From contig NC_063998.1 in assembly GCF_932276165.1 (NCBI RefSeq), positions 136,501 through 200,500 of the forward strand: a DNA stretch of 64,000 nucleotides. Direction: 5' to 3'. The notes under the pieces were generated by a model, which did not search any database, was not told the origin of the DNA, and saw only the letters and a program-made list of their open reading frames with translations. Shown here piece by piece: positions 24,926 to 36,942 of this stretch (position 1 is its first letter; the number at the start of each line of letters is the position of its first letter). This DNA is from Plutella xylostella (taxonomy: Eukaryota > Arthropoda > Insecta > Lepidoptera > Plutellidae). A program made the position numbers and the translations under genes.

Positions 24926-26781
24926 ATCGCTCATAATTATACGCTCGTAATAAGGTAATTGGGTGAAGCACCTTGGTTCAAATGTGCTCCTACTGACATT
25001 TTCAGTTCTGTGTTTAGTCAGACTGATGTGTAGATAATTTCACTACACCTTTTACTTGGTAGCTTGGGTGTGTTATTTTAGTAATGGCGTAATTGTTATT
25101 AAGTTAGAGATAAAAAGTGTGTCGATGTTGATGTAGGTTAGTTTGTGCCTGAAGTGGCCTATTAGAGCATCTGGAGGCTGCAGCTGGATAGAAATAGCAA
25201 AATTCTTAGTCTTCAGTGCGTTTACTACTGTTATTAGGAAAACTCGAAGCTCGTTCATGCATCCTAGACACGCTCTAGTGTTTGTTACCGACACGATAAG
25301 AAATATATTAATCTTATCTATGTACCTAGTTATTGTAATGATATTATCATTCACTTGCTTCTGTAGTCTAATATCGGTTGGAGTTCCGAATTCTCCAGTG
25401 GTTCATAAGTAATGAAAGTTACATAATAATAGTTTGTACACAGTTTCCAAGTTTATGTCGCATAAAACAGTACACGTTACTCGCTGCAATTGTGTCGGTT
25501 CTCTGCTCCGTTGGGGCTGTGGGATAAAAAGTGTTCTACTATGCTCACAATCAAACACGTGCTGGCTTATTTATATGAGATTCATCATCATCATGGTCTA
25601 AATTTGGCTATGAGAGTTGCAAAATGAAGTATCTTTCTAGTTCAGGCAATTTATTTCCACCCTCCACAGCATGTCTTACAGTCCTGAGGTCATTGTCATT
25701 AGCTGAGTCAGCAGCTGACACCTCGCGGCCGCGGAGTCTCGAGCCGAGGGGTGGCAAATATCAAGGGCATGGGGGCGGGATGAGGCGGGCACGCGCACCT
25801 GTTGACAACCCTCGCTTCATTAGTTCTGGCAGAGGGTTCAAGATGGTAGTAGGGCTGTGTGTATAGGTGTAGTAATCAAATGATAATCATCAGAAGGTGA
25901 CTAAGGTTATGGTCAATGGTCATTGACCTATCCCAATACTACCTACCAATAATACTATCATCACTTTTCTCTGCTACAATCTATAGATAAGTATTGAAGA
26001 TCCTGCCCTAGTTTAGTAGGATAAACACATAAGTTCATGTCATGAAATAAGAATAACCTGCAGTGAAATTTGCTCAGAATGATAAGTTATATGATGACCT
26101 CACTTCGGCTCACAATTTTATGATAAGCAGATGCGCAAGAGTTGCGGTCAGGGGTCGCGGGGGGCAGGCGAGTGCGGGGGTAGAGGAGGGGCGCGGGGTG
26201 CGGAAATGATGCACCTGTGACGTGATGATACAGGCCGGGCCAGGGAAGTGGCGAGCTTTTGAACCATCGCCACCGCCGCCACCGGTGGATATTATTGGGG
26301 TTGGAAGTTATAAGTTTATTGCCTGAATTGTCTGTTTGTGTGGCAATGTAGATCCTTAACGAATGAACGTTTAAAGCTAGAAGTAGTCGGTTAATTAATT
26401 CATCTGTACAAAAGTTACATGAGGCCATTTGATTTACCTACTGTGGTTTACCTTCAACTAATAAAAAAATTACTCTTCTCGCTTGTTCTAAACCCACAAT
26501 ACGAAGAACACACGATTACAGAGAAATGTAACGGTCGAGTGGACGCGCCCTCCGCCGCTATATTTAGATCTACGTGAAGAGGTGAACAGCACTCATACTG
26601 CAATTCATACATACTCGTGTAGAAAGAGGGAACTTCTCTACTTTTCATTCGATTCGCAATTTTCACTCCACGGAAATAATTTCCACGCGTTATTGTATCC
26701 CAACAATACAAAGACAGACATAACTTTTACATAACCCACATTATTTACTACAGTAACTTTGGTTATGTGGCGCCGTTTCAA

Positions 26782-26815
<34 letters not shown>

Positions 26816-27829
26816 CGTATAACACGCGAGGCGCGGGCGCGGTGGGTACAACATCTCATTATTGAGAAGTACCAGTAAAATTACCGACGACCGAACACAT
26901 GCACGCAGTAAGTATACAGTCGAGATAATCAATTGCGTTAGTTGATTTTGCTAAAGGTTTCTGTTATGTAAAGTTGTAATTTTAACAGATTTACTTTCGA
27001 GCAAACTTGTAATCATGAAGTATTTGGAGTCATCAAAAATCAACTTAAATAATAACTTTTACGTCATTACGTTTTCGTAATGCATAAGTTTAAGGCTTTT
27101 ACTTTAGAGAATTTGGCACGTAAGTCCTCGTTCGATCAATTTGGTATTTATTTATTATTATTATTATATTTATAATTTATAATTGAAACAAATAATTATT
27201 TAAATACACGGGTTCACTTAACTTTAATGTTGGTGCTCCCTGATATGTATTTATTAATTATTTTACACAAGGCTAAGGAACTAACTATCTGAGTTCACAG
27301 ACTTAGCACACTTTGTCATATTCCTAATGGGACTGTGGGTAATATGGGTACGTCTTTAATTAGTAAAGAAATAGGTGTGTACAGATATTACAACGTCATC
27401 CATCTAGCCCCGTTAGTCTAATTGAAACATAGACTGTAACAATAGGTTGCTAACAATATGCTAGGCCAGGCTAAGTATATGAAGGCAAAAAGATCACTAT
27501 GAGCTATCAACAGCCTTATTCTTAATCGGGAAGCTATTCTATTTAAAGACGTGTATTTTTCTGTTCACAAATTCAATAGTGAGATAAAAGTTATCTGGTT
27601 AATAATTGTAGTTTAGTTTTAGTTTTATTTAATTCTGATGCTACCACGACTGAATGTTTGTATTAGACAGTGACAGCAACAATTTTATTCGTCTGAAAAT
27701 AAGCTGAAATTTTCAGTGTCTTAGGTAAAGTAGGTCATTTACCTCCTGATTTAAACTGAAACATTGATAAAATTAACGTGAAGGTTTTGAAAACTCGGGT
27801 TCGAACTCGCGTTGACCACTGTGTGAGAC
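24926..27829. other. Non-coding stretch, probably intron
   Basis: Two GC-rich patches (25725-25815 and 26130-26285), a nuclear-receptor-like palindrome at 25910-25929, and a (CA)n microsatellite at 26782-26813. The frames at 25073-25412, 25624 and 26087-26932 look non-coding. Confidence 0.45.
26782..26813. repeat. (CA)n microsatellite
   Basis: About 16 uninterrupted ca units. Confidence 0.95.
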
Positions 27830-28130
27830 ATTGTTGACAGTTGTGGATTTTTCAATTCAAACCAATATCTTCCACCGTAACCTCCTCTACCTCAGTACCA
27901 GCCCACTATCAGGCACCTCGGATCTACTTGGGGGCTCACTCTACCTATACACGTGCCGATTGCACTATGACTTTACTTTCGTTCGTTCGTTTTTTATCAG
28001 TATAGAGTTACCCTCCTGGTCATCACAAGCAGTTCTCCACACATCGCCAAGCGTGACGTGGAGTAACCTGCACTATGAAGTAACCACTACCAACGTAACC
28101 TTACTTCGAATACTACGATTATGAACCTTA
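27830..28130. repeat. Dispersed repeat, copy 2
   Basis: This shares the block at 27951-28016 with the copy at 24748-24808, including tcagtatagagttaccctcc. Same orientation, about 3.2 kb apart. The frame at 27831 is taken as chance. Confidence 0.5.
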
Positions 28131-29338
28131 TTGCTAGCGTGGTAAGGTGCAGAGTGTTTAGTGTTATGTGCAGAGCGTGCCTTAGATGTTACACTGGTGG
28201 ATTGATAAGCTTGTACAGGCTTGTATTATTTAATGGAAGGTGCTGATTTTAAGACTGGATAAGTTATGTACTACGGTTTATCAATGATGCCGTAATAAGC
28301 TGATATAAAAATTATTTAGAAGTCACTGAAAATCCTGACGCAAAATGAAGTAGGCTCTAACGAAAAAAGTCGTATAAAAGTTTGCTTATAAATCTAACTT
28401 TCTGATCTTCGGCGGACTTATAACATTCCAGTTCTTTTTCAGAGGTTAAAAATAAAATTACTGAGGTAGTTATGTAACGCTCACGCACTCGCTCTGATTA
28501 TACTAATAAATACCTCTATAAAGATGTGAAAAATGGATCGGATGCCATATTTAATGCCTTAAACATTGACTATTATTTAAATTTTATTGTAATGTCTTGA
28601 ATTTAGTAATCCAAGTCAATTAAAAGTCAAGTATGACAAATTAAGTTCACTGTAATTTAGTAGAATAGGTACTTAAAGTCTAAGTTGATCGGCCAAGCGC
28701 AAAGCTCAGTCTTTTCACATGAAGCATAGGTGCAGGCTATTTACCTACCTGGGGATACAAGTGGCTTTGTATAATTATTATGTTGGCGACTGGATGTGTA
28801 GGGAGGCATAATATGTATATGCGAATGATATCTTCCGGGTTCTGGCCTGTATAAGTACCTTCTTGTAGGGAGTTTTTGCTTCACTAAGGGCCACCGAGGG
28901 CCATAGCCCCCGTGATTTATACTGCACTAGAGGAAGATGAGCAACTATAAATAAAGATAATTTATTTCACTATAATAAACACTGAATAAAATTAATATTC
29001 ATAGTATTCATACCTACTTACTATGCAGCGATAGAATGAACAAAATACCAACTACATAAAAAACAAAAAATAGAAATTCAAGGGAGGAATTCGTTTTTGC
29101 TTCTCGTCACCGAACTGTATATTTCGCTGCCTCTGATACAAGACTATACCTAAATATTCTGGAATAATTCCTCAATACATCGAATCCTCTTCCTGCTATA
29201 CATTTAGCCTCTTTCAAGATTGGAGAGATAATATATATTTCCATTATCACGCAGAACAATCATGTAACACCATAGACCCGAGAACAGTAAAATCTAGGTC
29301 GACAACTCATCCTGCCCTCAAATCACTAGACAGCGAAC
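28131..29338. other. Non-coding stretch
   Basis: AT-rich, no frame or repeat that I can support. Confidence 0.5.
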
Positions 29339-29357
29339 ATGTTGAGTAGATTCTCAG

Positions 29358-29443
29358 CAAGTGCCCGAGTGGCTCTGCCGCGGCCCTCTTCGCGCTCGCT
29401 GGACCTCAACGCGTTAGGCTGCGCAGGCGCCGTGACCAAGACG
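29358..29443 (+). CDS. Candidate upstream coding exon of the main gene
   Basis: This is an 86-bp GC-rich block with acceptor TAGATTCTCAG|CAAGTG and donor ACG|GTACGG. Entered in phase 1 it reads ARVALPRPSSRSLDLNALGC and on to GAVTKT with strongly GC-biased third positions, leaving phase 0. That phase fits both the exon at 21555-21642 before it and the TTACTAG|ATG acceptor at 36943 after it. Alternatively it begins at the ATG at 29339 (MLSRFSASARVALPRPSSRS), which resembles a mitochondrial presequence. I prefer the internal-exon reading because of the phase chain. Confidence 0.5.
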
Positions 29444-30120
29444 GTACGGCACCCCCCGTGTAGACACAGGAATATGCAGACATGGCAGATTTTAGGAAAT
29501 AGTGGGCTGAGTCTACCTAGCAGGGGTAGGTGATACTAAAATTATACTTACTTAAAAAGTAATTAAATTTTCATAGTTATTTTTGCATAGAGTGCGTTAT
29601 CTACTACATCATTAAACACATTTATGGTACTGATGATCTTAGTTTAAAGAAGGAAGAGAGTAGGATAGTAGGGAACTTATATATTGGAAGGGTAATCCAG
29701 TCTTATTAATGCCTTTGTAGGATGTTGTCAGGTTTGTTCGTTAAAATTTATCCGTGGCCACCTGCGCTACAAGAAACTAATTTTCTAGATTATCATCGGT
29801 CTCAATAAGGTGATAAAATAAGATTTATTACCTCATCCTTTATTAATTAAACTTTAGATAATTCAGATAATATAACCAAATACGGATACTGCTTCCATAA
29901 ATGGCAAGTAAGAACCATATTTAAAAACAAAAGTCATATTATTTATAGCTTTACGCAAACCTACGCATTTTATATTTGGTCAAGTCAACAAAAGTGGTAT
30001 ACTTAAGTACTTCAAACGTTTAAATCAAATCATCAAATACATTAAAGCGTGTGTGTATCTAAGCAATGGGAAGGTCATATCTACACATTTGTGTGTCTAC
30101 GCGTCACGGCGGTGGCTGAG

Positions 30121-30449
30121 GCTTGAAAGCAAATTCTGAATGCCCCAATGTACGCAACATCAGAACCAGTGTGGTGTACAGAGCGCGCGGTGCCCTACCG
30201 CCGCCGCCGACCAAAGTTCCATATTCAAATAATACAACAAATAAAAAAAAAGTTCAATCACGCGTGTGCCAGCATCAACAAAAGTGGAGTGACCAAAAAG
30301 TTTTTAGTGCCGTGATTGTGCGATAAAAAGTTGTAATCGAGTAACTTAATCGATTTTTTGCGCTTCATCATGCCTAATTGAGTTCTGAAAAAAAGTGTTT
30401 CGGTAGTTCTTCGCCACCGTTAGTTGAAGTGCCGTGTGCGTGTGTTTAC
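30121..30449 (+). promoter_or_regulatory. Possible alternative first exon and promoter
   Basis: A GC-rich core (30175-30220) is followed by sequence of the A/G/T-rich type seen in lepidopteran 5' UTRs (aaagtggagtgacc, gtgccgtgattgtgcg, gccgtgtgcgtgtg) and a donor-like TTTAC|GTAAGA at 30450. No protein-like frame is present. Spliced to the acceptor at 36942, it would make ATG 36943 or 36964 the start codon of a shorter N-terminus. The call rests on composition and one donor. Confidence 0.35.
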
Positions 30450-33029
30450 GTAAGATCGTGTGGATGTTCCGAGAGCTAGAAAAACAATGGGGCAGTTCGT
30501 TTTGATGAGGCTAACCACAAGTTTTATAGCAGTTTTGTCAGACATTACCGGGCTATAATAGTTCGTTTGTCATAACTATAACAAGTCGTGAAAATAACGG
30601 ATGTATCTAGTTATCATGCGTGTGAAGACTGTCTACACTGTCCCTTATTACAACTTTCTTCATTGTTTTATGGTAGAGAGCTACCCAAATTATTAAGATC
30701 CGTCATATCCGATCCGTTAATTTGTAATTTTTTACCTTAGTTATTTTTAGGAATCTTCACTGTTACAACATACTGAAATTTTATCTATTTTTTATTGTTT
30801 AAGCAAATATTACTTTACTTTAAGATTCAAAATGATGTAAGTCGGTCAGTAGGTTTCAGTGATACTTGCAAAATTAAAAATAAACAATACAGCAGTATTG
30901 TGTCACAATGTAGATGAAAACTTAGCATGGTGTAAGAATGATTAAAAATAGATCAGTCAAAGCAATTTTTAGTTAACAATGATATACAAAGATTCGTTTA
31001 TGTAACTTATAGCTATATGGTATGCACCTATATAACATGTACTTAATTAGTACTTACTTAATTAATTTTATAACAGATCAACAATCAGAAAAAGTTTATA
31101 TGAACAAATGAGCAGCCATTCTTCACATATTAATGAATTGTGATGAACCAAGAGGGGCCTAATTAAAGAATCACACATACAATGTATGAGCAGAAGACAA
31201 CCCGAGTTAAGGGGCCGTCAACCCGCGTTTTTGTCGAATTTCCGAAATCGGTTGAAGTGAAGGAATCACAGGCGGCTGGGCGCGAACAATGGACACTCGG
31301 AGAGAGCAGTCATTAATTAGTGAACCACATTACTGTTACCTTCTTGACATTAGGAATTACCTACCGTTTTATTATCATAGAGGTACCCCGTTTTTTTTGA
31401 TATTTTAAATTAATTACGTATATCCTTGCTCTAACGAGTTTGTACTTCAACTTGTAATTATTGTATTCCCTGTGACGGATTTTATTGGTTGAAATCAAAT
31501 GGTTAGATCGATCGTTTCAGTAACTACTTATTACAGTTAATTTGAAATTTGATCGTGCTATGTAATATAGTATACTAAAAACATTGTATAGAACCCATAT
31601 TTATAAACAGTATAAAGTCAATTGAACGGATATCATTAAAATAATATGAAACAATATGCAGCGGCATAATGGAGGTGACGCGGCGCGGAAGCACTTTCAG
31701 TGTCAGTATACGCACGACACACAACTCAACATTTAAGAGGTAGTGACCATTGCAAAACAGAAAATAATCTGTATGTATAGTGAGGGAAAAAAATAAAATA
31801 GATTTCTATGTATAGATAAAAATCTTAATCGGGAACTTTTATTAATTTTGGGATTATTATTTAAAATATTCATTAACTGAAGCTGCTACAAATATAGAAG
31901 ATTTTCTACCATTGATTTGATTACCATGATAGGTCGGAAGTTATTATAATGCAGAGTATTTAAATTTCATTTATTAATTTTATTGGTTTTATTGTTTATT
32001 TATAATAAATAAACGCAATCATAAACAAATAGGTACATTAAATTCAAATTATAAGCTCTCCCGTTTTTACCATAGGTTCTGACTTCAGTAGCAGCCTCCC
32101 CTTAACAATAAGCCCTTATACGTAGGTGGCTCTATAAATTTAGTCAAACGGTTTTATTCGGCGCTGTCTCGCGAAACTGTTGTTATTACCGGCATAAATC
32201 TAGTTAAAGTTAGATTAAAATTTAGCAACAAACGACTACAATATAGATTGATATCAATAAAGATTTACGATGCATTTTGCATTTTGATTTTAATCTTATT
32301 TTTATAACTTATGGTGATAAATCAATCTAAAATACCTCCTTTAATAGCACATGACTGTCATAGTATTTTAAAATAATACTTTAGAGTCGGATACATTACT
32401 GTTAGATATTAGTCTCTTAAACGCCCCTGAAATAATCTGATCCAACGATCTGCGTTGCGAATTTCATGACTAAAGTTTATAGTGACCATAACTTCAGTCT
32501 CAAGTACAGTTTGGTGCGTAGGGCGACTATTATTATATCCAAATACAGGCTCGGATTATGTTACCGCATGACAGGGACAGACTTGACATACTTTCGCCGT
32601 AATTTTGTAACTTCAGGGGCCTTTGTTAAATCCAATGAGAATAGGATCATTCTCACACCTGACTTTTGTAATCGCAGATATTACATTGGTAATCATTTGA
32701 GCGAACACCGGTGTACTATGTGTAATTGTAGATTTGATTCTCACAGTAACAATCGACGAATTTGTTGTTGACACATAGCGCGTACTTATCTGTATTATTT
32801 ATGAGTGAAACCTATTATTAACCGACTTCTTTTTCTATTATCATGTTCTCATAATGATACTGCCTTGTATCTTATGATTACAATAAAGTTACAATTTAAT
32901 TGGGGGCTTAGACTATAATTAATAATTACAATAAGGAATATTAATTTGAGCTACAAAGATCTCGGAAACCATCTGAATGAAATTTATAAAATTGAGCATT
33001 AGGGTTGTGTGTGTATTTGTCACGTGACT
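30450..33029. other. Non-coding stretch, probably intron
   Basis: AT-rich, with a short GC-richer patch near 31210-31290. The 101-codon frame at 32466 has no recognisable domain and poor codon bias; not called. Confidence 0.45.
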
Positions 33030-33283
33030 GCTACCCCACATGCTATATCTGTCTCCGTCGTCGCAGGCTTCGTCCCGTCTGTCCCCGCGCGGGGGCGGGA
33101 GTGGCAGTTGTCACTCTCATTGATCAGGCTGTTGTCTATAAATCCAGCTACATTTGCATTCACGCTTTGTCACCAGTTTCGCAATCTGACTTGCAATTTT
33201 TCAACCTCAAATGTTTAGACTGCCTGTCATGAGTCCTTAATAATAATATAATATTTTTAATATAATTAACGCACACAAAATAG

Positions 33284-35743
33284 TATATTTTACGTGCGAC
33301 ACTTACTGAGTCAATCACCTCATTCTCTGGTTACGATAAATTAATACTGCTAGGTGATTTCAACATTGACCTACTTCACAGTCAAAATAGCTCAGCCAAA
33401 CTGTTGCAGCAGTTTTTGCAATGCGTAAATCTTAAGAACTACGTAACCGAACCCACGCACTTTACAAGGGACAGTGAAACACTCATAGACATTGTATGTA
33501 CTGACGCACAAGTTTCACTCGCCGATGTTACCTACATTCCTTCGCTTGGTGCTCATGCCATTGTGTCTGTAGTACTAAATATAAAAAAAGAACGACCCCC
33601 GCCTAGAAACCTGACGTACAGACCATTAAAGTCTATGAATATTGACGAATTTAATAATGACCTAGAACAAATTGACTGGAATTGTATTATTAATATTGAT
33701 TGTGTGAATGATATGGTTATGACATTTAATAATTTATTACTAACTCTTTTTGACAAACATGCTCCCATTAAAACCGTTACTGTTCGTGATAAGCCTAAAC
33801 CATGGCTCACAAGTAATGTTAAGTACATAATGAAATTAAGGGACGAGACACACAAAAAATATAGCATAACCAAATCTGACGCAATAAAATCACAATACAA
33901 AGAATTAAAACATCTCGCAAACGTATCTTTATTTAATGAAAAAAAAGCTTACTTCGAACAAAATATTAATAAATTTGAAGACTCAAAAAAATTATGGAGA
34001 TCTCTCAAACAATCTGTTCTACCCAATTTTAAAAATTCAAGAGAACTTCCTGAGCAGTTTAGCGACCCGCACGATATTGGTGACCACTTTAATAAGATTC
34101 CAGGATCAAATATAGTATCCCCCACTGACATTTTATCCTACCAAACTTTGCGTCACAATAGCTCTTGTTTCACTCTTAATACTGTTGACGAAGCCACTAT
34201 AGCAAAAGCTATTATGTCCATAAAGACGAACGCCGAGGGTATCGACGCTATTAACATGGATTTAATTATTCAGACACTTCCTCATTCTCTTAAGGCCATT
34301 ACACATATAATTAATAAATCTATCCAGAGCTCCAGGTTTCCGCACGTATGGAAGATCGCAACTGTGGACCCCATACCAAAGAATAGTGATCCAGCAGACG
34401 TAACTGAACTACGGCCAATCAGTATCCTGCCATGTCTGTCGAAGGTTCTGGAGAGGGTGGTGTATAACCAGGTATCAACATATTGTGAGGCAAATGACGT
34501 CCTGCCGTCCTATCAGTCTGGCTTCAGGAGGGGCCATAGCACGAACACTGCTCTTCTTGATGTAGTGAACAATATTATATGCTCACAGGATGGCGGGAAG
34601 GGCACTCTACTGGTCCTACTCGACTTCTCCAGGGCCTTTGACTGCATCAATATTCCACTTATGCTGGCAAAATTGGTTTTTTACGGTTTTGATGCACAGG
34701 CTGTTCGCTGGTTCGAAAGCTATTTTCAGGATAGGACTCAGCAGGTTCGCTTAAAAAGATCTGACGGATCCTCCTACATCTCTAGACCTTACAAGGTCGA
34801 ACGAGGGGTGCCACAAGGATCAATTTTAGGTCCACTTCTTTTTATAATATATTCGTCTGATATAATAAAATCAATAAAAAATTGCAAATTTCATTTATAT
34901 GCTGACGATCTGCAAATATACACGCATGTATCCAATAATGATGTACAGTTAGGAGTAGCGCTGCTAAATGAGGATCTACATAGGATTTCTGAATGGGCCA
35001 CAAGAAACTGCCTGTTGCTCAACCCTAACAAATCCAAATATATGATACTCGGGTCTAAACAACATATTAAGTTAATAGGAAGCCAAAGACCTAGTATACA
35101 TATCCATGGAGAACCCATCGCGAGGGTGTCTGAAGCTAGGAACCTAGGTCTCATCATGGACGAGGAACTGCGTTTTGAAACACATGTGGCGGAGCTAGTT
35201 CGTAACTGTTTTTACAGGCTCAAGGTCTTATACAATATAAGACAGTTTCTTAATGTCAACATGAGACATAAGTTATGCGAGACGTTAATTTTATCAAAAT
35301 TAAATTATTGCATCGGTGTATATGGACCGTGTTTACTACAAAAAACCTACAAAATGTTGCAACGGGTACAAAATGCCTGTATACGTTACTGTCTCACTGT
35401 ACCACCTAGAACACACGTAACACCTTTCATAAATAAAGCAGGGATCTTGAAGATTGAGGCCAGAATGAAGTTACATCTTTCCGTTCTACTGTTTGGTGTC
35501 GTAAAAACGCATAAACCAGCGTACCTCTTCACTGAGCTTTCCTGGCGCAACTCGCTGCGTCGGTGTACAGCACCTTTGTTAACTCCCCCTTACCGTACAA
35601 CAAAATTTCGAGGCTGTTTCAAGTATATGGCGACCAAATGCTGGAACAATATACCCCCTCCCATCAGAGATCTTATCAATAAACACACTTTTAAACTGCG
35701 CTTCCGACTTTACTTGCTAGCTGTACAAAAGCAGGCTGCGTAG
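33284..35743 (+). CDS. LINE ORF2: endonuclease C-terminal part and reverse transcriptase
   Basis: The open frame begins after a stop at 33281-33283 and runs 819 codons to the TAG at 35741; there is no genuine start, since the 5' end is broken. It opens with the endonuclease block KLILLGDFNIDLL and TLIDIVCTDA, then an inter-domain region, then reverse-transcriptase motifs: RPISILPCLSKVLERVV, YQSGFRRGHSTNTALL, LLDFSRAFDCI, GVPQGSILGPLLF and LYADDLQIY (catalytic aspartates). It ends with the thumb and C-terminal region (ARNLGLIMDEELRFETHV, RVQNACIRYC, WNNIPPPIRD). No internal stop or frameshift, so it is a young copy. It would copy element RNA at the nicked target but lacks the N-terminal endonuclease. 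Confidence 0.92.
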   Translation, partial: YILRATLTESITSFSGYDKLILLGDFNIDLLHSQNSSAKLLQQFLQCVNLKNYVTEPTHFTRDSETLIDIVCTDAQVSLADVTYIPSLGAHAIVSVVLNIKKERPPPRNLTYRPLKSMNIDEFNNDLEQIDWNCIINIDCVNDMVMTFNNLLLTLFDKHAPIKTVTVRDKPKPWLTSNVKYIMKLRDETHKKYSITKSDAIKSQYKELKHLANVSLFNEKKAYFEQNINKFEDSKKLWRSLKQSVLPNFKNSRELPEQFSDPHDIGDHFNKIPGSNIVSPTDILSYQTLRHNSSCFTLNTVDEATIAKAIMSIKTNAEGIDAINMDLIIQTLPHSLKAITHIINKSIQSSRFPHVWKIATVDPIPKNSDPADVTELRPISILPCLSKVLERVVYNQVSTYCEANDVLPSYQSGFRRGHSTNTALLDVVNNIICSQDGGKGTLLVLLDFSRAFDCINIPLMLAKLVFYGFDAQAVRWFESYFQDRTQQVRLKRSDGSSYISRPYKVERGVPQGSILGPLLFIIYSSDIIKSIKNCKFHLYADDLQIYTHVSNNDVQLGVALLNEDLHRISEWATRNCLLLNPNKSKYMILGSKQHIKLIGSQRPSIHIHGEPIARVSEARNLGLIMDEELRFETHVAELVRNCFYRLKVLYNIRQFLNVNMRHKLCETLILSKLNYCIGVYGPCLLQKTYKMLQRVQNACIRYCLTVPPRTHVTPFINKAGILKIEARMKLHLSVLLFGVVKTHKPAYLFTELSWRNSLRRCTAPLLTPPYRTTKFRGCFKYMATKCWNNIPPPIRDLINKHTFKLRFRLYLLAVQKQAA

Positions 35744-36281
35744 CTTACGTTCTAGCATTCTCTTCGCCATATACTTTTTCTAGGTGTCACCCAGCAAATT
35801 AACTACCACATCACTTGCTATCATTTTCACACATATCACTTAAACTCACATCACAATATATTCGTTTACACATACTACATAGCATACACCCATAATCATT
35901 TAACACAATTTATTGTTACATATTATTATATACATACATTCATAACATAATATATAAATATCTATTTTATTTTAGTATAAATATAATTATAACGTACCAC
36001 AACACACTTTTACATATTTACTACACCCATATTTATGTTTAGTCGAGGCTCCACTCCCACTCACTAAAATTGGTCCTGGCAGAATACCAGCGCTGTGATT
36101 ATTTAATTATAATCATAGTATTATGCTGAGTCAGAACCCTTTTGCTAACATGATAAATACACATGTTGCTTTTCTATCTGCATGTCTTTTAATAGTGTTT
36201 TGTGTTTATGTAATCTTAAACTTTATGTTAAAAATCTTGCTGTGTAACCTGTGTATGTGTTGTGTTAAGTAAATAAATAAT

Positions 36282-36305
36282 TTATCTATCTATCTATCTA
36301 TCTAT
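36282..36305. repeat. (TATC)n microsatellite at LINE 3' end
   Basis: About six tatc units directly behind the LINE 3' UTR, probably its tail. Confidence 0.9.
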
Positions 36306-36306
36306 T

Positions 36307-36942
36307 TCATATAAATATCAGTAATGAAATAAACATTGTCACCTGCTTGTTACAAGAACATGACAATTAAATGAGATTTATATTCACTCATACAAAAGAG
36401 TTCAACGCGCACTCTGAACTTTCTTTTTCGAGTTTGTTATTGTAATTACAATAAATTATGTTTATTTATTAATTATAAGTAGGTAAATGTTTATTTTCGT
36501 AGACTCAAGCAGACTCAAATCTTTTTTAATGCAATTTGAATAAAATGTAAGTTTTTAAATTGAGTAGGTACATTACTAAATCTAAAGTGGCAGTTACAAA
36601 TGTTGAAACATAAATTATTTACTGTCTTTATTTAAATGGTGCTATAAAGTGAAGTAAAGGGCACTAAATTGCGTGAGAGAGATCACTTTGCTGGAAGACA
36701 ATAGCAGAAACCTTACGAACTTTAATAATGAAAAAATAAAATCACAGTACAGCCACTCTAGTGCGTTTACAGCCTCATCAAAACTGAATTACTCCATTAC
36801 AACTACAACATTTTTAAATTAACAATCTTTATCTCAGTTTACAGCCCATGAACTCTATCGTTAACATCCGAGTAGAAAACAAATGAACTTGAACAAAATG
36901 CATTTTAAAACTTCAGTGTTTCAAAGTGGTAGTCGTTACTAG
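36307..36942. other. Intergenic or intronic stretch before the main gene body
   Basis: AT-rich, no frame. Ends with TTACTAG, a weak acceptor candidate directly before the ATG at 36943. Confidence 0.5.

Larger units (their letters stand above)
33030..36306 (+). mobile_element. Jockey/CR1-superfamily LINE, 5'-truncated, with TATC-repeat tail
   Basis: The element lies in the same orientation as the host gene, ahead of the exon at 36943. A decayed endonuclease segment (RAGAGVAVVTLIDQAVVYKS and QSDLQFFNLKC near 33090-33220) precedes a long open frame holding the end of the endonuclease and the whole reverse transcriptase. The 3' UTR (35744-36280) ends in aaataaataa and a (tatc)n tract at 36282-36305; tandem short repeats instead of poly(A) as a tail are known in CR1-like LINEs. 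ORF1 is missing. Confidence 0.8.

Noticed and set aside
29339..29443. ATG at 29339 opening a mitochondrial-presequence-like peptide
   Set aside because: Possible, but the acceptor at 29357 gives the same frame and links in phase with blocks on both sides; no further mitochondrial protein exons follow.
32466..32771. 101-codon frame before the LINE
   Set aside because: No domain, weak codon bias, no splice context.
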